A DNA stretch of 64,000 bases from CALCNS01 sp964425745. Lineage in GTDB: Bacteria > Bacillota > JAAYKD01. This document shows positions 17,019-25,744 of this stretch, piece by piece. The stretch is taken from the NCBI GenBank assembly GCA_964425745.1, contig CAYRNW010000009.1, positions 1-64,000 of the forward strand. Direction: 5' to 3'. The notes under the pieces are model-generated. The model was not told where the DNA came from. It ran no database searches and saw only the letters and a program-made list of their open reading frames with translations. Positions within the stretch are counted from its first letter, which is position 1; each line of letters begins with the position of its first letter. Position numbers and translations under genes: made by a program.

Positions 17019-17043
17019 CTCAATTAAAATAAAATTCACCCGA

Positions 17044-17080
17044 AGCGAGCCTTGTTGCATGACAGGGTTCGCCTTTTTTT
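17044..17080 (+). terminator. Terminator after the PLP enzyme gene
   Basis: GCGAGCCTTG (17045-17054) pairs with CAGGGTTCGC (near 17063-17072), with one wobble pair. A seven-T run follows directly. Confidence 0.8.
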
Positions 17081-17086
17081 AACCGT

Positions 17087-17177
17087 TTGTGAAAATTTTC
17101 TTAAAAGGTGTTGAAATTGTGAAGGAATTTGCCAATTACATCCAGAATTAGTGGATATATAGAGAAATAATTCACAA
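17087..17177 (+). promoter_or_regulatory. Three TTGTGAA half-sites upstream of the hydrogenase operon
   Basis: TTGTGAA occurs at 17087-17093 and 17117-17123, exactly 30 bases apart, and its complement TTCACAA at 17171-17177. The half-site resembles that of the redox sensor Rex (TTGTGAA or TTGTTAA halves), although none of the three forms the full palindrome. I could not fix a confident promoter in this 230-base gap. Confidence 0.35.
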
Positions 17178-17251
17178 ATACCCATAGAACCATCACATTT
17201 ATCTTGTAATCTAATCTTGGCTGAATCGATACATTTACAAGGAGGTTTATT

Positions 17252-17779
17252 ATGGATGTTTCAAGAGTAGAAGCGCTTCCTCAAGAAGAAGTTTCACAAC
17301 ACCAACAAGAACAAGTGCTCAATCTGATGGATCTATACGGAAACAATAAAGAAAATCTTATTCAAATTCTCCATGGGGCTCAGCAGATTGTAGGTCACAT
17401 CCCATTGACTCTCCAGATTTTGATTGCTGAAAACCTCAAAATACCAGTCAGCGATGTTTCGGGAGTGGTCTCATTCTATTCCTTTTTTTCTGCAACTCCA
17501 AGGGGGAAGCATATCATCAGAGTGTGTTTGGGAACAGCTTGCTACGTGCGTGGCGGAAAGAAGTTAGTAGAGACCCTGCAAAGTACATTGCAGATCGGGT
17601 TAAACGAAACCACAGAAGATGGTAAATTCACCTTAGAAATAGCTCGTTGCATTGGAGCATGTGGTTTGGCTCCGGCCATGATGATTGACGATGTCGTCTA
17701 CAGGCAAGTGAATCCCAACAAAATAGATTCGATTTTACAAAGTGTTGAAGGAGGGACAAGCAACAATGGAACGCATTGA
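17252..17779 (+). CDS. NuoE/HydC-like [2Fe-2S] subunit of bifurcating hydrogenase
   Basis: A 175-residue thioredoxin-like [2Fe-2S] protein homologous to NuoE and to the HydC subunit of multimeric [FeFe] hydrogenases. Four cluster cysteines are seen: VCLGTACYVRG gives a CX4C pair and ARCIGACG a CX3C pair. The region GHIPLTLQILIAENLKIP and VVSFYSFF is the usual NuoE helical bundle. It passes electrons between the NuoF-like flavin and other clusters. AAGGAGG precedes ATG 17252. The next gene starts inside its last codons, so the subunits are translationally coupled. Confidence 0.93.
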   Translation: MDVSRVEALPQEEVSQHQQEQVLNLMDLYGNNKENLIQILHGAQQIVGHIPLTLQILIAENLKIPVSDVSGVVSFYSFFSATPRGKHIIRVCLGTACYVRGGKKLVETLQSTLQIGLNETTEDGKFTLEIARCIGACGLAPAMMIDDVVYRQVNPNKIDSILQSVEGGTSNNGTH

Positions 17780-20700
17780 AACGACTGCCCAACTCCTTCA
17801 AATAAAGGAAGCATATTTGCATCGAAGCGCGCAATACAAGCATCAGGTTTTGGTTTGTGGTGGTGCCGGTTGTGTCTCTTCACATTGTGATGAAATTGTG
17901 AGGACACTCAAAAATAGTTTACAAATAAACCAATTAACACAGGATGTCCTCGTTACCGTTACCGGATGCATGGGGATCTGTGCAGTAGGCCCAGTGATGC
18001 TTATTTTACCGGAGCGCACCTTTTACACCAATCTCACTCCGGAAAAAACAAAGGAAATCGTGAAAGCACACCTCTGTGAAGGTCGGGTTCTCGAGCAGTA
18101 TACCTTTTATGATCAATCCTTGGAACGGCATGTGCCTTGTATTGATGACATCGAATTTTTTAAAGCTCAAATCAAGATTGTTTTGGACAATTGCGGAACG
18201 ATTGATTTTAATGACATCCAAGCCTACATCGCTCGGGATGGCTACATGGCCTTAGCCAATGCTCTGCATTGCTGTTCTCCTCAAGAAGTGATCGATGAAG
18301 TCAAGCGCTCGGGATTGCGAGGACGTGGTGGAGCGGGATTTCCTACCGGAATCAAGTGGCAAGCCGGTCATGATCAACCCGGTAAACAAAAATACATGGT
18401 CTGTAATGCCGATGAAGGAGATCCCGGCGCTTTTATGGACCGCAGTATTATCGAGGGCGATCCTCATGCTGTCATAGAAGGTATGATTTTAGGGGGATAT
18501 GCCATTGGCGCGAATCATGGTTATGTATATATTCGAGCAGAATATCCCATTGCAATAGAGCGTTTACAAGCAGCGATTCAACAAGCCAAAAATATTGGGT
18601 TGTTAGGCAATACGATTATGAATACAGAGTTTTCATTTGAATTAGAGATTCGCATGGGTGCAGGCGCCTTTGTCTGTGGAGAAGAGACGGCGCTCATGGC
18701 AAGTATTGAGGGAAAACGAGGAGAACCTCGGCAAAAGCCACCATTCCCCTTTCAATCGGGTTTGTTTGGTAAACCAACAATCATCAACAATGTTGAAACC
18801 TTAGCCAATATTCCAAAGATCTTACGCCGCGGAGGAGCTTGGTATGCCGGATTTGGCTTACCCCATGCACCAGGTACCAAAGTTTTTGCCTTAGCCGGGC
18901 AAGTGGTCAACACGGGAATCATAGAAGTACCCATTGGCATTTCCATTGGCGATATCGTTTATAAGATTGGTGGAGGCATTCCGGACGGCAAGGCCTTTAA
19001 AGCAGTACAAATTGGTGGACCTTCTGGGGGATGTGTCACGAAAGAAGCGTTAAATACGCCAGCTGATTACGAGTCCTTAACCAAATTAGGTGCGATTATG
19101 GGTTCCGGGGGTCTTATCGTCATGAACGAAGACACCTGCATGGTCGATACTGCGCGCTTCTTCATGGATTTTATACGCGATGAATCTTGTGGTAAATGTG
19201 CAGCATGTCGTATCGGTACCAAACGCATGTTGGAAATCTTGGAAAGGATTACCGAAGGTAAGGGTCGTAAAGGTGACATTGAATTGTTGGAAGAAATCGG
19301 CGCGACCTTACAGCAAACCGCCATGTGTGGGTTAGGCCAAACGGCACCCAACCCCATTTTATCGACCATTCGCTATTTTAGAACCGAATTCGAAGAGCAT
19401 ATTGAAAAGAAATACTGCCGTGCCGGTGTTTGTGCGTCTTTATTTCTTTCACCCTGTGAAAATACTTGCCCGGCTCATGTCAATGTACCCGGGTACATCG
19501 CTTTGGTCGCCAGTGGGCGTTTCTTGGATGCCTACCAACTGATTATGCAAGAGAATCCATTCCCAGCGGTTTGCGGTCGGATTTGTACGCGCCCCTGCGA
19601 AAGCAAATGCCGTCGAAGCACGGTGGATGAAGCCGTAGCAATTCGAGACTTGAAGAGATTTGTTGCAGACTATGCGTTTAAGCATGAATTGCCCGAAAGC
19701 ATGCAATGGACAGCTGCCAAAAATGGTCGTCGTATCGCGGTCATAGGCGCGGGAGCTTCCGGGTTGACCTGTGCTTATTACATGGTTCGCTTGGGCTACG
19801 ATGTCGATGTCTACGAAACAGAGCAAGAGGCAGGAGGGGTTTTGGCCTACGGAATACCGGAGTATCGCTTACCCAAAGACATTTTGCAGCATGAGATTGA
19901 CCTTATAGTAAAAGCCGGTGTAAAAATCAAATACGGCATGGAAGTAGGCAAGGATATTGATTTTAAGACCCTAAGAAGCCACTATAATGCGATTTATGTG
20001 GCAACCGGTACGCAATACCCCCAAAAAGTGCAAATCCCCGGTGAAGAGCTCGAAGGCGTGGAACACGGGATTACATTCTTAAAACGAGTCCACTTCGAGA
20101 AGAATCGTCGCCTTAGCGGTACCGTTGCTGTAATCGGTGGAGGAAATACCGCGGTTGACTCGGCACGCACAGCAATTCGTTTAGGCGCAGAGCGTGTGAT
20201 TATTGTTTACCGACGTAGCACTGATGCAATGCCTGCGTATCGTGAAGAAGTCTTAGAGGCGATTGAAGAAGGCGTTGAAATCATGGAACTTACCGCGCCG
20301 GTGCGTATTATCGGCGACAAGAAAGGTCGCGTAAGCGAGTTGGAATGTATGCCAATGGTTTTAGGAGACTTCGATGCTTCCGGACGCAGACGTTCGGTTG
20401 AAGTGAAGGGAACAAGCTTCCGCATTCCGGTTTCTTTGGTAATCCCAGCTGTCAGTCAATACGCAGATTTACCCTTTATTGGTAAACAAGAAGTCAGTCG
20501 CACGCGTTGGGGGACCTTTGTAATCGATGAAGACACCCTTATGACCACCATGCCCGGTGTTTTTGCCGGCGGCGATGTGGCCAGGGGACCGGATGATGTC
20601 ATTCGTGCGATTTCCGATGGCAAAAAAGCAGCAGAAGCGATTGACCGTTATTTGGGGGGCAAAGGAATCTTGAACAAAGGCAACTCCATTGAGATTCCGG

Positions 20701-20867
20701 AAATCATCGACCCCGATGAAATCGTATTCCATACCCAATTCGAAAAAGAAATCCTAGCTCCGGAATATCGAACACAAAGTTTTGAAGAGGTTGTTAAAGG
20801 ATATCATAAGATCAATGCCATTGCAGAAGCGATGCGCTGCCTGCATTGCGATAGGAGGTTGTCATGA
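17766..20867 (+). CDS. NuoF/HydB-like NADH subunit fused to a GltD-like NADPH module
   Basis: A 1033-residue fusion. Residues 25-110 form a second thioredoxin-like [2Fe-2S] domain (Cys31, Cys36, Cys68, Cys72). About 130-540 is a NuoF core: GRGGAGFPTGIKW for FMN/NAD, NADEGDPGAF, CGEETAL, and the [4Fe-4S] motif CGKCAACR (Cys475, 478, 481) with a later Cys. Instead of the usual HydB ferredoxin tail, residues from 564 carry a Fer4_20 domain (CENTCPAH, CGRICTRPCESKC) and, from about 655, a GltD/NfnB-like flavoprotein: VIGAGASGLT for FAD, GGGNTAVDSA with YRRS suited to NADP(H), and AGGDVARGPDDV. Predicted role is exchange between NAD(H), NADP(H), ferredoxin and hydrogenase. ATG 17766 follows AAGGAGGG; the stop overlaps the hydrogenase start as ATGA. 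Confidence 0.92.
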   Translation: MERIETTAQLLQIKEAYLHRSAQYKHQVLVCGGAGCVSSHCDEIVRTLKNSLQINQLTQDVLVTVTGCMGICAVGPVMLILPERTFYTNLTPEKTKEIVKAHLCEGRVLEQYTFYDQSLERHVPCIDDIEFFKAQIKIVLDNCGTIDFNDIQAYIARDGYMALANALHCCSPQEVIDEVKRSGLRGRGGAGFPTGIKWQAGHDQPGKQKYMVCNADEGDPGAFMDRSIIEGDPHAVIEGMILGGYAIGANHGYVYIRAEYPIAIERLQAAIQQAKNIGLLGNTIMNTEFSFELEIRMGAGAFVCGEETALMASIEGKRGEPRQKPPFPFQSGLFGKPTIINNVETLANIPKILRRGGAWYAGFGLPHAPGTKVFALAGQVVNTGIIEVPIGISIGDIVYKIGGGIPDGKAFKAVQIGGPSGGCVTKEALNTPADYESLTKLGAIMGSGGLIVMNEDTCMVDTARFFMDFIRDESCGKCAACRIGTKRMLEILERITEGKGRKGDIELLEEIGATLQQTAMCGLGQTAPNPILSTIRYFRTEFEEHIEKKYCRAGVCASLFLSPCENTCPAHVNVPGYIALVASGRFLDAYQLIMQENPFPAVCGRICTRPCESKCRRSTVDEAVAIRDLKRFVADYAFKHELPESMQWTAAKNGRRIAVIGAGASGLTCAYYMVRLGYDVDVYETEQEAGGVLAYGIPEYRLPKDILQHEIDLIVKAGVKIKYGMEVGKDIDFKTLRSHYNAIYVATGTQYPQKVQIPGEELEGVEHGITFLKRVHFEKNRRLSGTVAVIGGGNTAVDSARTAIRLGAERVIIVYRRSTDAMPAYREEVLEAIEEGVEIMELTAPVRIIGDKKGRVSELECMPMVLGDFDASGRRRSVEVKGTSFRIPVSLVIPAVSQYADLPFIGKQEVSRTRWGTFVIDEDTLMTTMPGVFAGGDVARGPDDVIRAISDGKKAAEAIDRYLGGKGILNKGNSIEIPEIIDPDEIVFHTQFEKEILAPEYRTQSFEEVVKGYHKINAIAEAMRCLHCDRRLS

Positions 20868-22840
20868 TTCACCTGACTATTAACCAAAAGCAAATTTCCG
20901 TTCCGGAAGGAACTACCATTCTTCAGGCAGCCCAACAGCATCATATTTCAATCCCAAATCTTTGTTACATGGAAGGGATCCATAAAAGCGGATCTTGCAG
21001 GATTTGTAGCGTTGAAGTGGTAGGAGCCAAGACTCTCATGGCTTCCTGTGTAACGGAAGTACGTGAAGGCATGGTCGTTAATACCAACACCAAAAAAGTC
21101 CAAGATGCGCGAAAGATGCTGTATCAATTGTTGTTATCGGATCATCGTCAAGATTGTTTACATTGTCAGCGTAATCTGGACTGCGAATTACAACAATTAG
21201 GTCAACAACTTGGTGTAACAGAAACGATTTTCGAAACAACCAGTGCCCGAACTCAAATGGATGTGGGTTTTTCCATTACCAGAGATCCATCCAAGTGTAT
21301 TCTTTGTCGTCGATGTGTAACGGTCTGCAATGAGATCCAAGGCTTAGGTGCGATCAATATCCAAAACCGGGGCTTTGATTCCATTATTGCGCCAGCTATG
21401 GAATTGCCATTGTCCCACGTGAACTGTGCCAATTGTGGTCAGTGTACCATCGTTTGCCCGGTGGGAGCTTTGCAAGAGACCGATGCTACCGAGCGAGTTT
21501 GGCGAGCCTTGCACGATCCCAACACAAGAGTGGTCATGCAGTGTGCACCGGCCGTTCGAGTTGCAATAGGTGAGGTATTCGGGTATCCTGTGGGAACAGC
21601 TGTGACCGGGCAGTTAGCAGCAGCGATGCGAGCGCTCGGTGCAGACGATGTCTTCGATACCAACTGGGCAGCGGACCTAACGATTATGGAAGAAGGAACC
21701 GAACTTTTGCAACGGTTGCAAAAAATGTTACGTGGTGAGAAGGTCGCCTTTCCTATGTTGACCAGTTGTTCACCGGGTTGGATCAAGTTCGTTGAGCACA
21801 AATATCCAACCCTTTTGGACCATCTCTCCAGCTGCAAATCGCCGCAGATGATGTTGGGAGCGATTGCCAAATCCTACTATGCCACAAGAATCGGGGTTGA
21901 CCCCAAAAAAATGTTTGTGGTTTCTGTCATGCCGTGTACAGCGAAGAAGTTTGAAATCACACGCGAAGAAATGATTCACGAAGGCTTAGCCGATGTGGAT
22001 GCAGTGTTAACAACACGAGAATTAGGAGTGATGATTCGCCAAGCAGGCATTGATTTCTGTCAATTACCCAATCAGTCTTTTGATGATCCCCTAGGCAATT
22101 CAACGGGTGCAGCCGATATTTTCGGGGTTACTGGCGGTGTTATGGAAGCCGCTTTGCGTACAGTATATACGATTATTTCCGGTCGCCCATTGCCTTTCGA
22201 AAATCTTCATGTGACCCCGATTGTTGGCACGGAAGAAATCAAAGAAGCAACTTTAAAATTAGAAAGATTGCTACCCGAATACAAAGCCTTGGAAGGCGCT
22301 GAGGTTAAAGTTGCAGTCACCAGCGGTCTACACGGGGCTGCAGTGCTCATGGATCAAATAGCTGAAGGGAATTCCCCTTATTTGTTTATTGAAATCATGG
22401 GCTGCCCGGGCGGCTGCATTACAGGCGGGGGTCAACCTCGTAGTCAAGATCCAGAGGTACGACAAAAACGAATGAATGCCCTCTACCAGGAAGACGAGAG
22501 TAAAGTGATTCGAGAATCTCACAAAAACCCATCGATCGAAGCCATATACCGTGATTTCTTGGTGGAACCCTGTGGGGAGATGTCGCATCATTTATTACAT
22601 ACGCACTATATTGCAAGAACTGTAGTTCTACCTGAGGATGTAGCGTCCAAGAACAAACAGCTGGAGTCCAATCAAGCCTTCGTTGAGCCAAAGCAAATGC
22701 ATGACCAAACCCCCTCTTCTTCTTTAGTTCAAGAAATCCAGCAATTACAAAATCAAATTAAGGAACTGAAAGAGTCAGAAGAGATTTACAAACAGATCAT
22801 AGCCGATTGCAGTAATCGAATCCTTCATAAGAAAAATTGA
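20864..22840 (+). CDS. [FeFe] hydrogenase catalytic subunit (HydA-like)
   Basis: A 658-residue group A [FeFe] hydrogenase. The N terminus has a plant-type [2Fe-2S] domain (NLCYMEG, CRICSVEV), a His-Cys3 [4Fe-4S] segment (HRQDCLHCQRNLDC) and two [4Fe-4S] motifs (CILCRRCVTVC, CANCGQCTIVCPVG). The H-cluster domain shows L1 as TSCSPGW (Cys302, Ser303), L2 MPCTAKKFE and L3 IMGCPGGCITGGGQP, followed by the small-subunit-like region (ALYQEDE to EMSHHLLHTHY). The second Cys of the usual TSCCP pair is Ser. An extra tail of about 60 residues ends in a predicted coiled coil. With the two upstream subunits it should form a soluble electron-bifurcating H2-evolving or H2-oxidising complex. AGGAGG precedes ATG 20864. 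Confidence 0.93.
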   Translation: MIHLTINQKQISVPEGTTILQAAQQHHISIPNLCYMEGIHKSGSCRICSVEVVGAKTLMASCVTEVREGMVVNTNTKKVQDARKMLYQLLLSDHRQDCLHCQRNLDCELQQLGQQLGVTETIFETTSARTQMDVGFSITRDPSKCILCRRCVTVCNEIQGLGAINIQNRGFDSIIAPAMELPLSHVNCANCGQCTIVCPVGALQETDATERVWRALHDPNTRVVMQCAPAVRVAIGEVFGYPVGTAVTGQLAAAMRALGADDVFDTNWAADLTIMEEGTELLQRLQKMLRGEKVAFPMLTSCSPGWIKFVEHKYPTLLDHLSSCKSPQMMLGAIAKSYYATRIGVDPKKMFVVSVMPCTAKKFEITREEMIHEGLADVDAVLTTRELGVMIRQAGIDFCQLPNQSFDDPLGNSTGAADIFGVTGGVMEAALRTVYTIISGRPLPFENLHVTPIVGTEEIKEATLKLERLLPEYKALEGAEVKVAVTSGLHGAAVLMDQIAEGNSPYLFIEIMGCPGGCITGGGQPRSQDPEVRQKRMNALYQEDESKVIRESHKNPSIEAIYRDFLVEPCGEMSHHLLHTHYIARTVVLPEDVASKNKQLESNQAFVEPKQMHDQTPSSSLVQEIQQLQNQIKELKESEEIYKQIIADCSNRILHKKN

Positions 22841-22861
22841 TTTGAAAGAGGTGTGTATTGG

Positions 22862-23527
22862 ATGCGGATTCTTGTTGCAGATACCGATACAAATTGGGTA
22901 AAGAAGCTCAGTGAAGAAGCAGAAAAGCATAACATGGTAATAGACCACGCTTCTAATGGTATGGAAGCCATTAAAAGAATCAGGCGCAATTCTTATGATG
23001 CTTTAATTACAGAGGTTTCTTTACCCGATGTTGATGGAGTTCTGGCATGCAGGCAAATTCGCAAAATTTCGAACCTACCCATCCTCTTTCTTTCCTCGAA
23101 AAATAAACCTTCCGAAAAAATGGCAGCGTTTGAAGCAGGTGCCGATGATTATGTTTTAAAACCATGCTACCTACCGGAGATTTTTGCTCGACTTCAGGTC
23201 CATTTGCGCCGTAAAGACGGATTTTCGTTTCGATTACCACTTTGTATTGACGGTATCATGGTTGATAAATCGGGGAAAATTCTCTTTATTGATAATCGCA
23301 AGGTTGAAGTAACCCCTAAGGAATTTGAATTGTTGGCGTTGCTTTGTGAAAATGTCAACATTGCTTTGTCACGCAGCCAAATCATTGAACGGATCTGGGG
23401 AGCAGATTTTTTGGGAGATGATCGCACCATCGATTCTCATATCCGCTCCTTACGGCGTAAAATCGAACCGTATCACACTTATATCCGAACGGTTTGGGGG
23501 TATGGCTATAAGTTGAGCAAAGAATAA
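22862..23527 (+). CDS. Orphan OmpR-type response regulator with atypical receiver
   Basis: A 221-residue protein with a receiver (1-115) and an OmpR/PhoB winged helix (125-221: EVTPKEFELLALLCEN, GDDRTIDSHIRSLRRKIE, VWGYGYKL). The phospho-acceptor position holds Glu51 (DALITEVSLPDVDG) where Asp is expected, and the acidic pair after the first strand reads ADTD. The Lys of LKPC is kept. It is probably phosphorylation-independent, perhaps locked in an active-like state. ATG 22862 is nine bases after GAGGTG; a GTG at 22853 overlaps that site. It follows the hydrogenase by 21 bases with no terminator between, and no histidine kinase is nearby, so it may regulate this operon. Confidence 0.9.
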   Translation: MRILVADTDTNWVKKLSEEAEKHNMVIDHASNGMEAIKRIRRNSYDALITEVSLPDVDGVLACRQIRKISNLPILFLSSKNKPSEKMAAFEAGADDYVLKPCYLPEIFARLQVHLRRKDGFSFRLPLCIDGIMVDKSGKILFIDNRKVEVTPKEFELLALLCENVNIALSRSQIIERIWGADFLGDDRTIDSHIRSLRRKIEPYHTYIRTVWGYGYKLSKE

Positions 23528-23541
23528 CCGGCAGCGATTCC

Positions 23542-23570
23542 TTGAATTTCAAATCGAATGATGGTATAAT
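23542..23570 (+). promoter_or_regulatory. Promoter of the DtxR-like gene
   Basis: TTGAAT (23542-23547) and a consensus TATAAT (23565-23570) are separated by 17 bases, about 30 bases before the start codon. Confidence 0.75.
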
Positions 23571-23600
23571 CATAGTAGATTCAAGGAGGTGGGAGACGCA

Positions 23601-23975
23601 ATGAAGATTAGTGCTGCCAGTCAGGATTATTTGGAAGCCTTATTAGAGCTTTCAGAAGAAGAGCATTCGGTTCGTTCAATTGATGTAGCGAAGCGGATTG
23701 GCGTTTCTCGCGCCAGTGTCAACAAAGCAATCGGTGTTTTAAGAGAAAGTGGTTTCGTAGAGCAAGAAAAGTATTCCGAGATTACCTTGACCGATGAAGG
23801 GATTCGAGCGGCAAAAGCAGTTTTGAAGCGCCATTCTACCCTAAAACAATTTTTAACCGATATTCTTAATGTGAGTGAAGATATCGCAGAAAACGATGCC
23901 TGTCGCATGGAGCACGTAATTAGTTTAGAAACACTTGAAAAGTTACAGATTTTTTTACAGCAAAGAGAAGAGTAA
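23601..23975 (+). CDS. DtxR/MntR-like metal-dependent regulator (short)
   Basis: A 124-residue winged-helix protein resembling the DtxR/MntR/IdeR family. The DNA-binding domain at 1-65 reads SAASQDYLEALLELSEE, VRSIDVAKRIGVSRASVNKAIGVLRESGFVE, and the dimerisation helices contain LKRHSTLKQFLTDILNVSE and ENDACRMEHVIS, in which the Glu, Cys and His positions resemble the metal site of this family. It lacks a C-terminal SH3-like domain, as MntR does. ATG 23601 lies nine bases after AAGGAGGTG; an upstream in-frame GTG overlaps that site. It has its own promoter and terminator, and controls metal uptake or, given the position, metal supply to Fe-S enzymes (inference). Confidence 0.85.
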   Translation: MKISAASQDYLEALLELSEEEHSVRSIDVAKRIGVSRASVNKAIGVLRESGFVEQEKYSEITLTDEGIRAAKAVLKRHSTLKQFLTDILNVSEDIAENDACRMEHVISLETLEKLQIFLQQREE

Positions 23976-23980
23976 TTTTA

Positions 23981-24013
23981 AAAGGGCTGTCAGCGTTTTG
24001 CTGACAGCCCTTT
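23981..24013. terminator. Bidirectional terminator
   Basis: A perfect 14-bp stem, AAAGGGCTGTCAGC (23981-23994) with its complement (24000-24013), has a 5-base loop. It separates the DtxR-like gene from the convergent glmL-like operon. Confidence 0.92.
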
Positions 24014-24025
24014 GATTCTGTTTTG

Positions 24026-25744
24026 TTATTGATCACGACATAAATTATCTAACCAGGTTTTCTGATAGGTTTGTTCCGGCCATTGTTCCGGGTCGAGCGG
24101 TCGTCCTCTCAGATCTAAAATAACACCAGAGATCCCACCTTTGACTGTGATCTTTTGCTTGTCTCCAGACCATTTAGCGCCGTTTTGAGCAATTACTGTA
24201 AGGGTCGCAGTCTCATCGGCAGATAAGGGACAGCTTACTAATTCACCCCAATGTCCGGTTAACTTCAGCGTTCTACCGGTATTGGTTTTCCCTTGAATCG
24301 TAAGAGCCGGTTGACCAACCGTGCCAAATCCTTGTGGAACAAAAGAAGTTCCTAAGGGTATGAGACATTCTCGTTCTAGAATATCGATAGCGCCTGCTTC
24401 ATCGGCTTGAGCGAAGATTCCTAAATGAGGTAGCATGAAAATGGAATCGACCATGAGTTCAGTGACTCCTACCGGTTGGAAAGCATCAAGAAGCATGGCT
24501 GCAGCTTGCCCACGATGAGGAGCATTCGATAAAACCCCTCCGGAACCTAAAATGATATCAAAATCCTCGATGGCAATCTCCTTCATGGAACCGGCTAAAG
24601 AATTGGTAAAAATGGTAACCGGCTTTTGGATTTTAGCAATCGCTGCATGATCTTCAAAAGATAAACGTAAAGCTTCGCGAGCGACTGCTTGTTCCATTTG
24701 TAATTCTGCAAGCGTAGCCGGTATGGTGGTTGGGTAGATTAGCTTATTACCAATGCGCTCGGTTAAAGTCTCTAAAGCCAGTTCGCGATGAGGGATCCAG
24801 CGTTGAATATTCTCAATGCCGGCATTGGAAGCAACGTTGCCAATGCTATAACTCATACCATAGTTTGCACTGACGGTGCGTACATAAAAGCCATTAACGA
24901 CGGAGAAAACATCTGTGGTAGCTCCGCCAATATCAACGCAAAGGATATTCTTGTTTCGTTTATCGGCGTATTTGACTAGAATCTCCCCTACAGCAGTTGG
25001 GGTGGGCATGAGGTCTAGCGCTGTCATCTCTTTAAGACGAGCATAACCCGGGGCATGCGACATGACATGTTCAATAAATAATTCATGAATCGCTTCTCGA
25101 GTGGGCGCTAAATTCTCTTCCTGGAAAGAAGGGCGCAGGTTAGGAACAACTTTGAGTGCGAATTGATCCCCTAACAAATCCTCAACCAGATCCACAGCTT
25201 TTGAGGTGCCGGCATATATGATGGGCAGATTATAATGATACCCAAATTTTGGCTTGGGATGAGCTGAACGGATGAAGTCACACATTTCAATCATAAAGGA
25301 ACCGGGTTCGGCTCCTTCAACCCCGCCGGATAAAAGGATCATATCGGGGCGTAAGGTGCGTAATCGTTCCATGCGTTGAAAAAGAGAGCGACCGTCATCG
25401 GCAGCAAAAACATCTAATAAAACGGCGCCTCCCCCCAAAGCTGCACGTTGGGCACTTTCGGCAGACATGCGGCCCACATGACCGCAAACGACCATTTGTA
25501 AGCCGCCCCCGGCAGAGCTCGTGGAAAGGTAAGGGATTCCGGCGAGAGAAACCTCGCAACGGCTTTCAATCATCTCAAGGGAGCGCATTACACCGACCAT
25601 AACATTAGCATCGGGGGCTTCTACCGTAGTGGCCGCTTCACCGCGAGCTACAAACTGCCAGGAGTCTGCGATTTTTTCGAAATAGAGAGCTTTGGTTGTC
25701 GTACTACCAACATCGGTAATCACGAGTCGGGTCCAGTCTTTCAT
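24026..25744 (-). CDS. GlmL/MutL-like ASKHA ATPase
   Basis: A 572-residue protein of the GlmL family (annotated MutL in glutamate mutase operons), an actin-like ATPase thought to reactivate or chaperone adenosylcobalamin mutases. Evidence: VITDVGSTTTKALYF at the start, LSTSSAGGGLQMVVCG, LLSGGVEGAE, a central CVDIGGATTDVFSV and ILGSGGVLSNAPH. ATG 25744 has GAGGTGAGG before it; a long open upstream extension overlaps the next gene and is not conserved. No mutase subunits are present nearby, so its client is either elsewhere or different. The start overlaps the end of the preceding gene by four bases. Confidence 0.85.
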   Translation of the reverse strand: MKDWTRLVITDVGSTTTKALYFEKIADSWQFVARGEAATTVEAPDANVMVGVMRSLEMIESRCEVSLAGIPYLSTSSAGGGLQMVVCGHVGRMSAESAQRAALGGGAVLLDVFAADDGRSLFQRMERLRTLRPDMILLSGGVEGAEPGSFMIEMCDFIRSAHPKPKFGYHYNLPIIYAGTSKAVDLVEDLLGDQFALKVVPNLRPSFQEENLAPTREAIHELFIEHVMSHAPGYARLKEMTALDLMPTPTAVGEILVKYADKRNKNILCVDIGGATTDVFSVVNGFYVRTVSANYGMSYSIGNVASNAGIENIQRWIPHRELALETLTERIGNKLIYPTTIPATLAELQMEQAVAREALRLSFEDHAAIAKIQKPVTIFTNSLAGSMKEIAIEDFDIILGSGGVLSNAPHRGQAAAMLLDAFQPVGVTELMVDSIFMLPHLGIFAQADEAGAIDILERECLIPLGTSFVPQGFGTVGQPALTIQGKTNTGRTLKLTGHWGELVSCPLSADETATLTVIAQNGAKWSGDKQKITVKGGISGVILDLRGRPLDPEQWPEQTYQKTWLDNLCRDQ

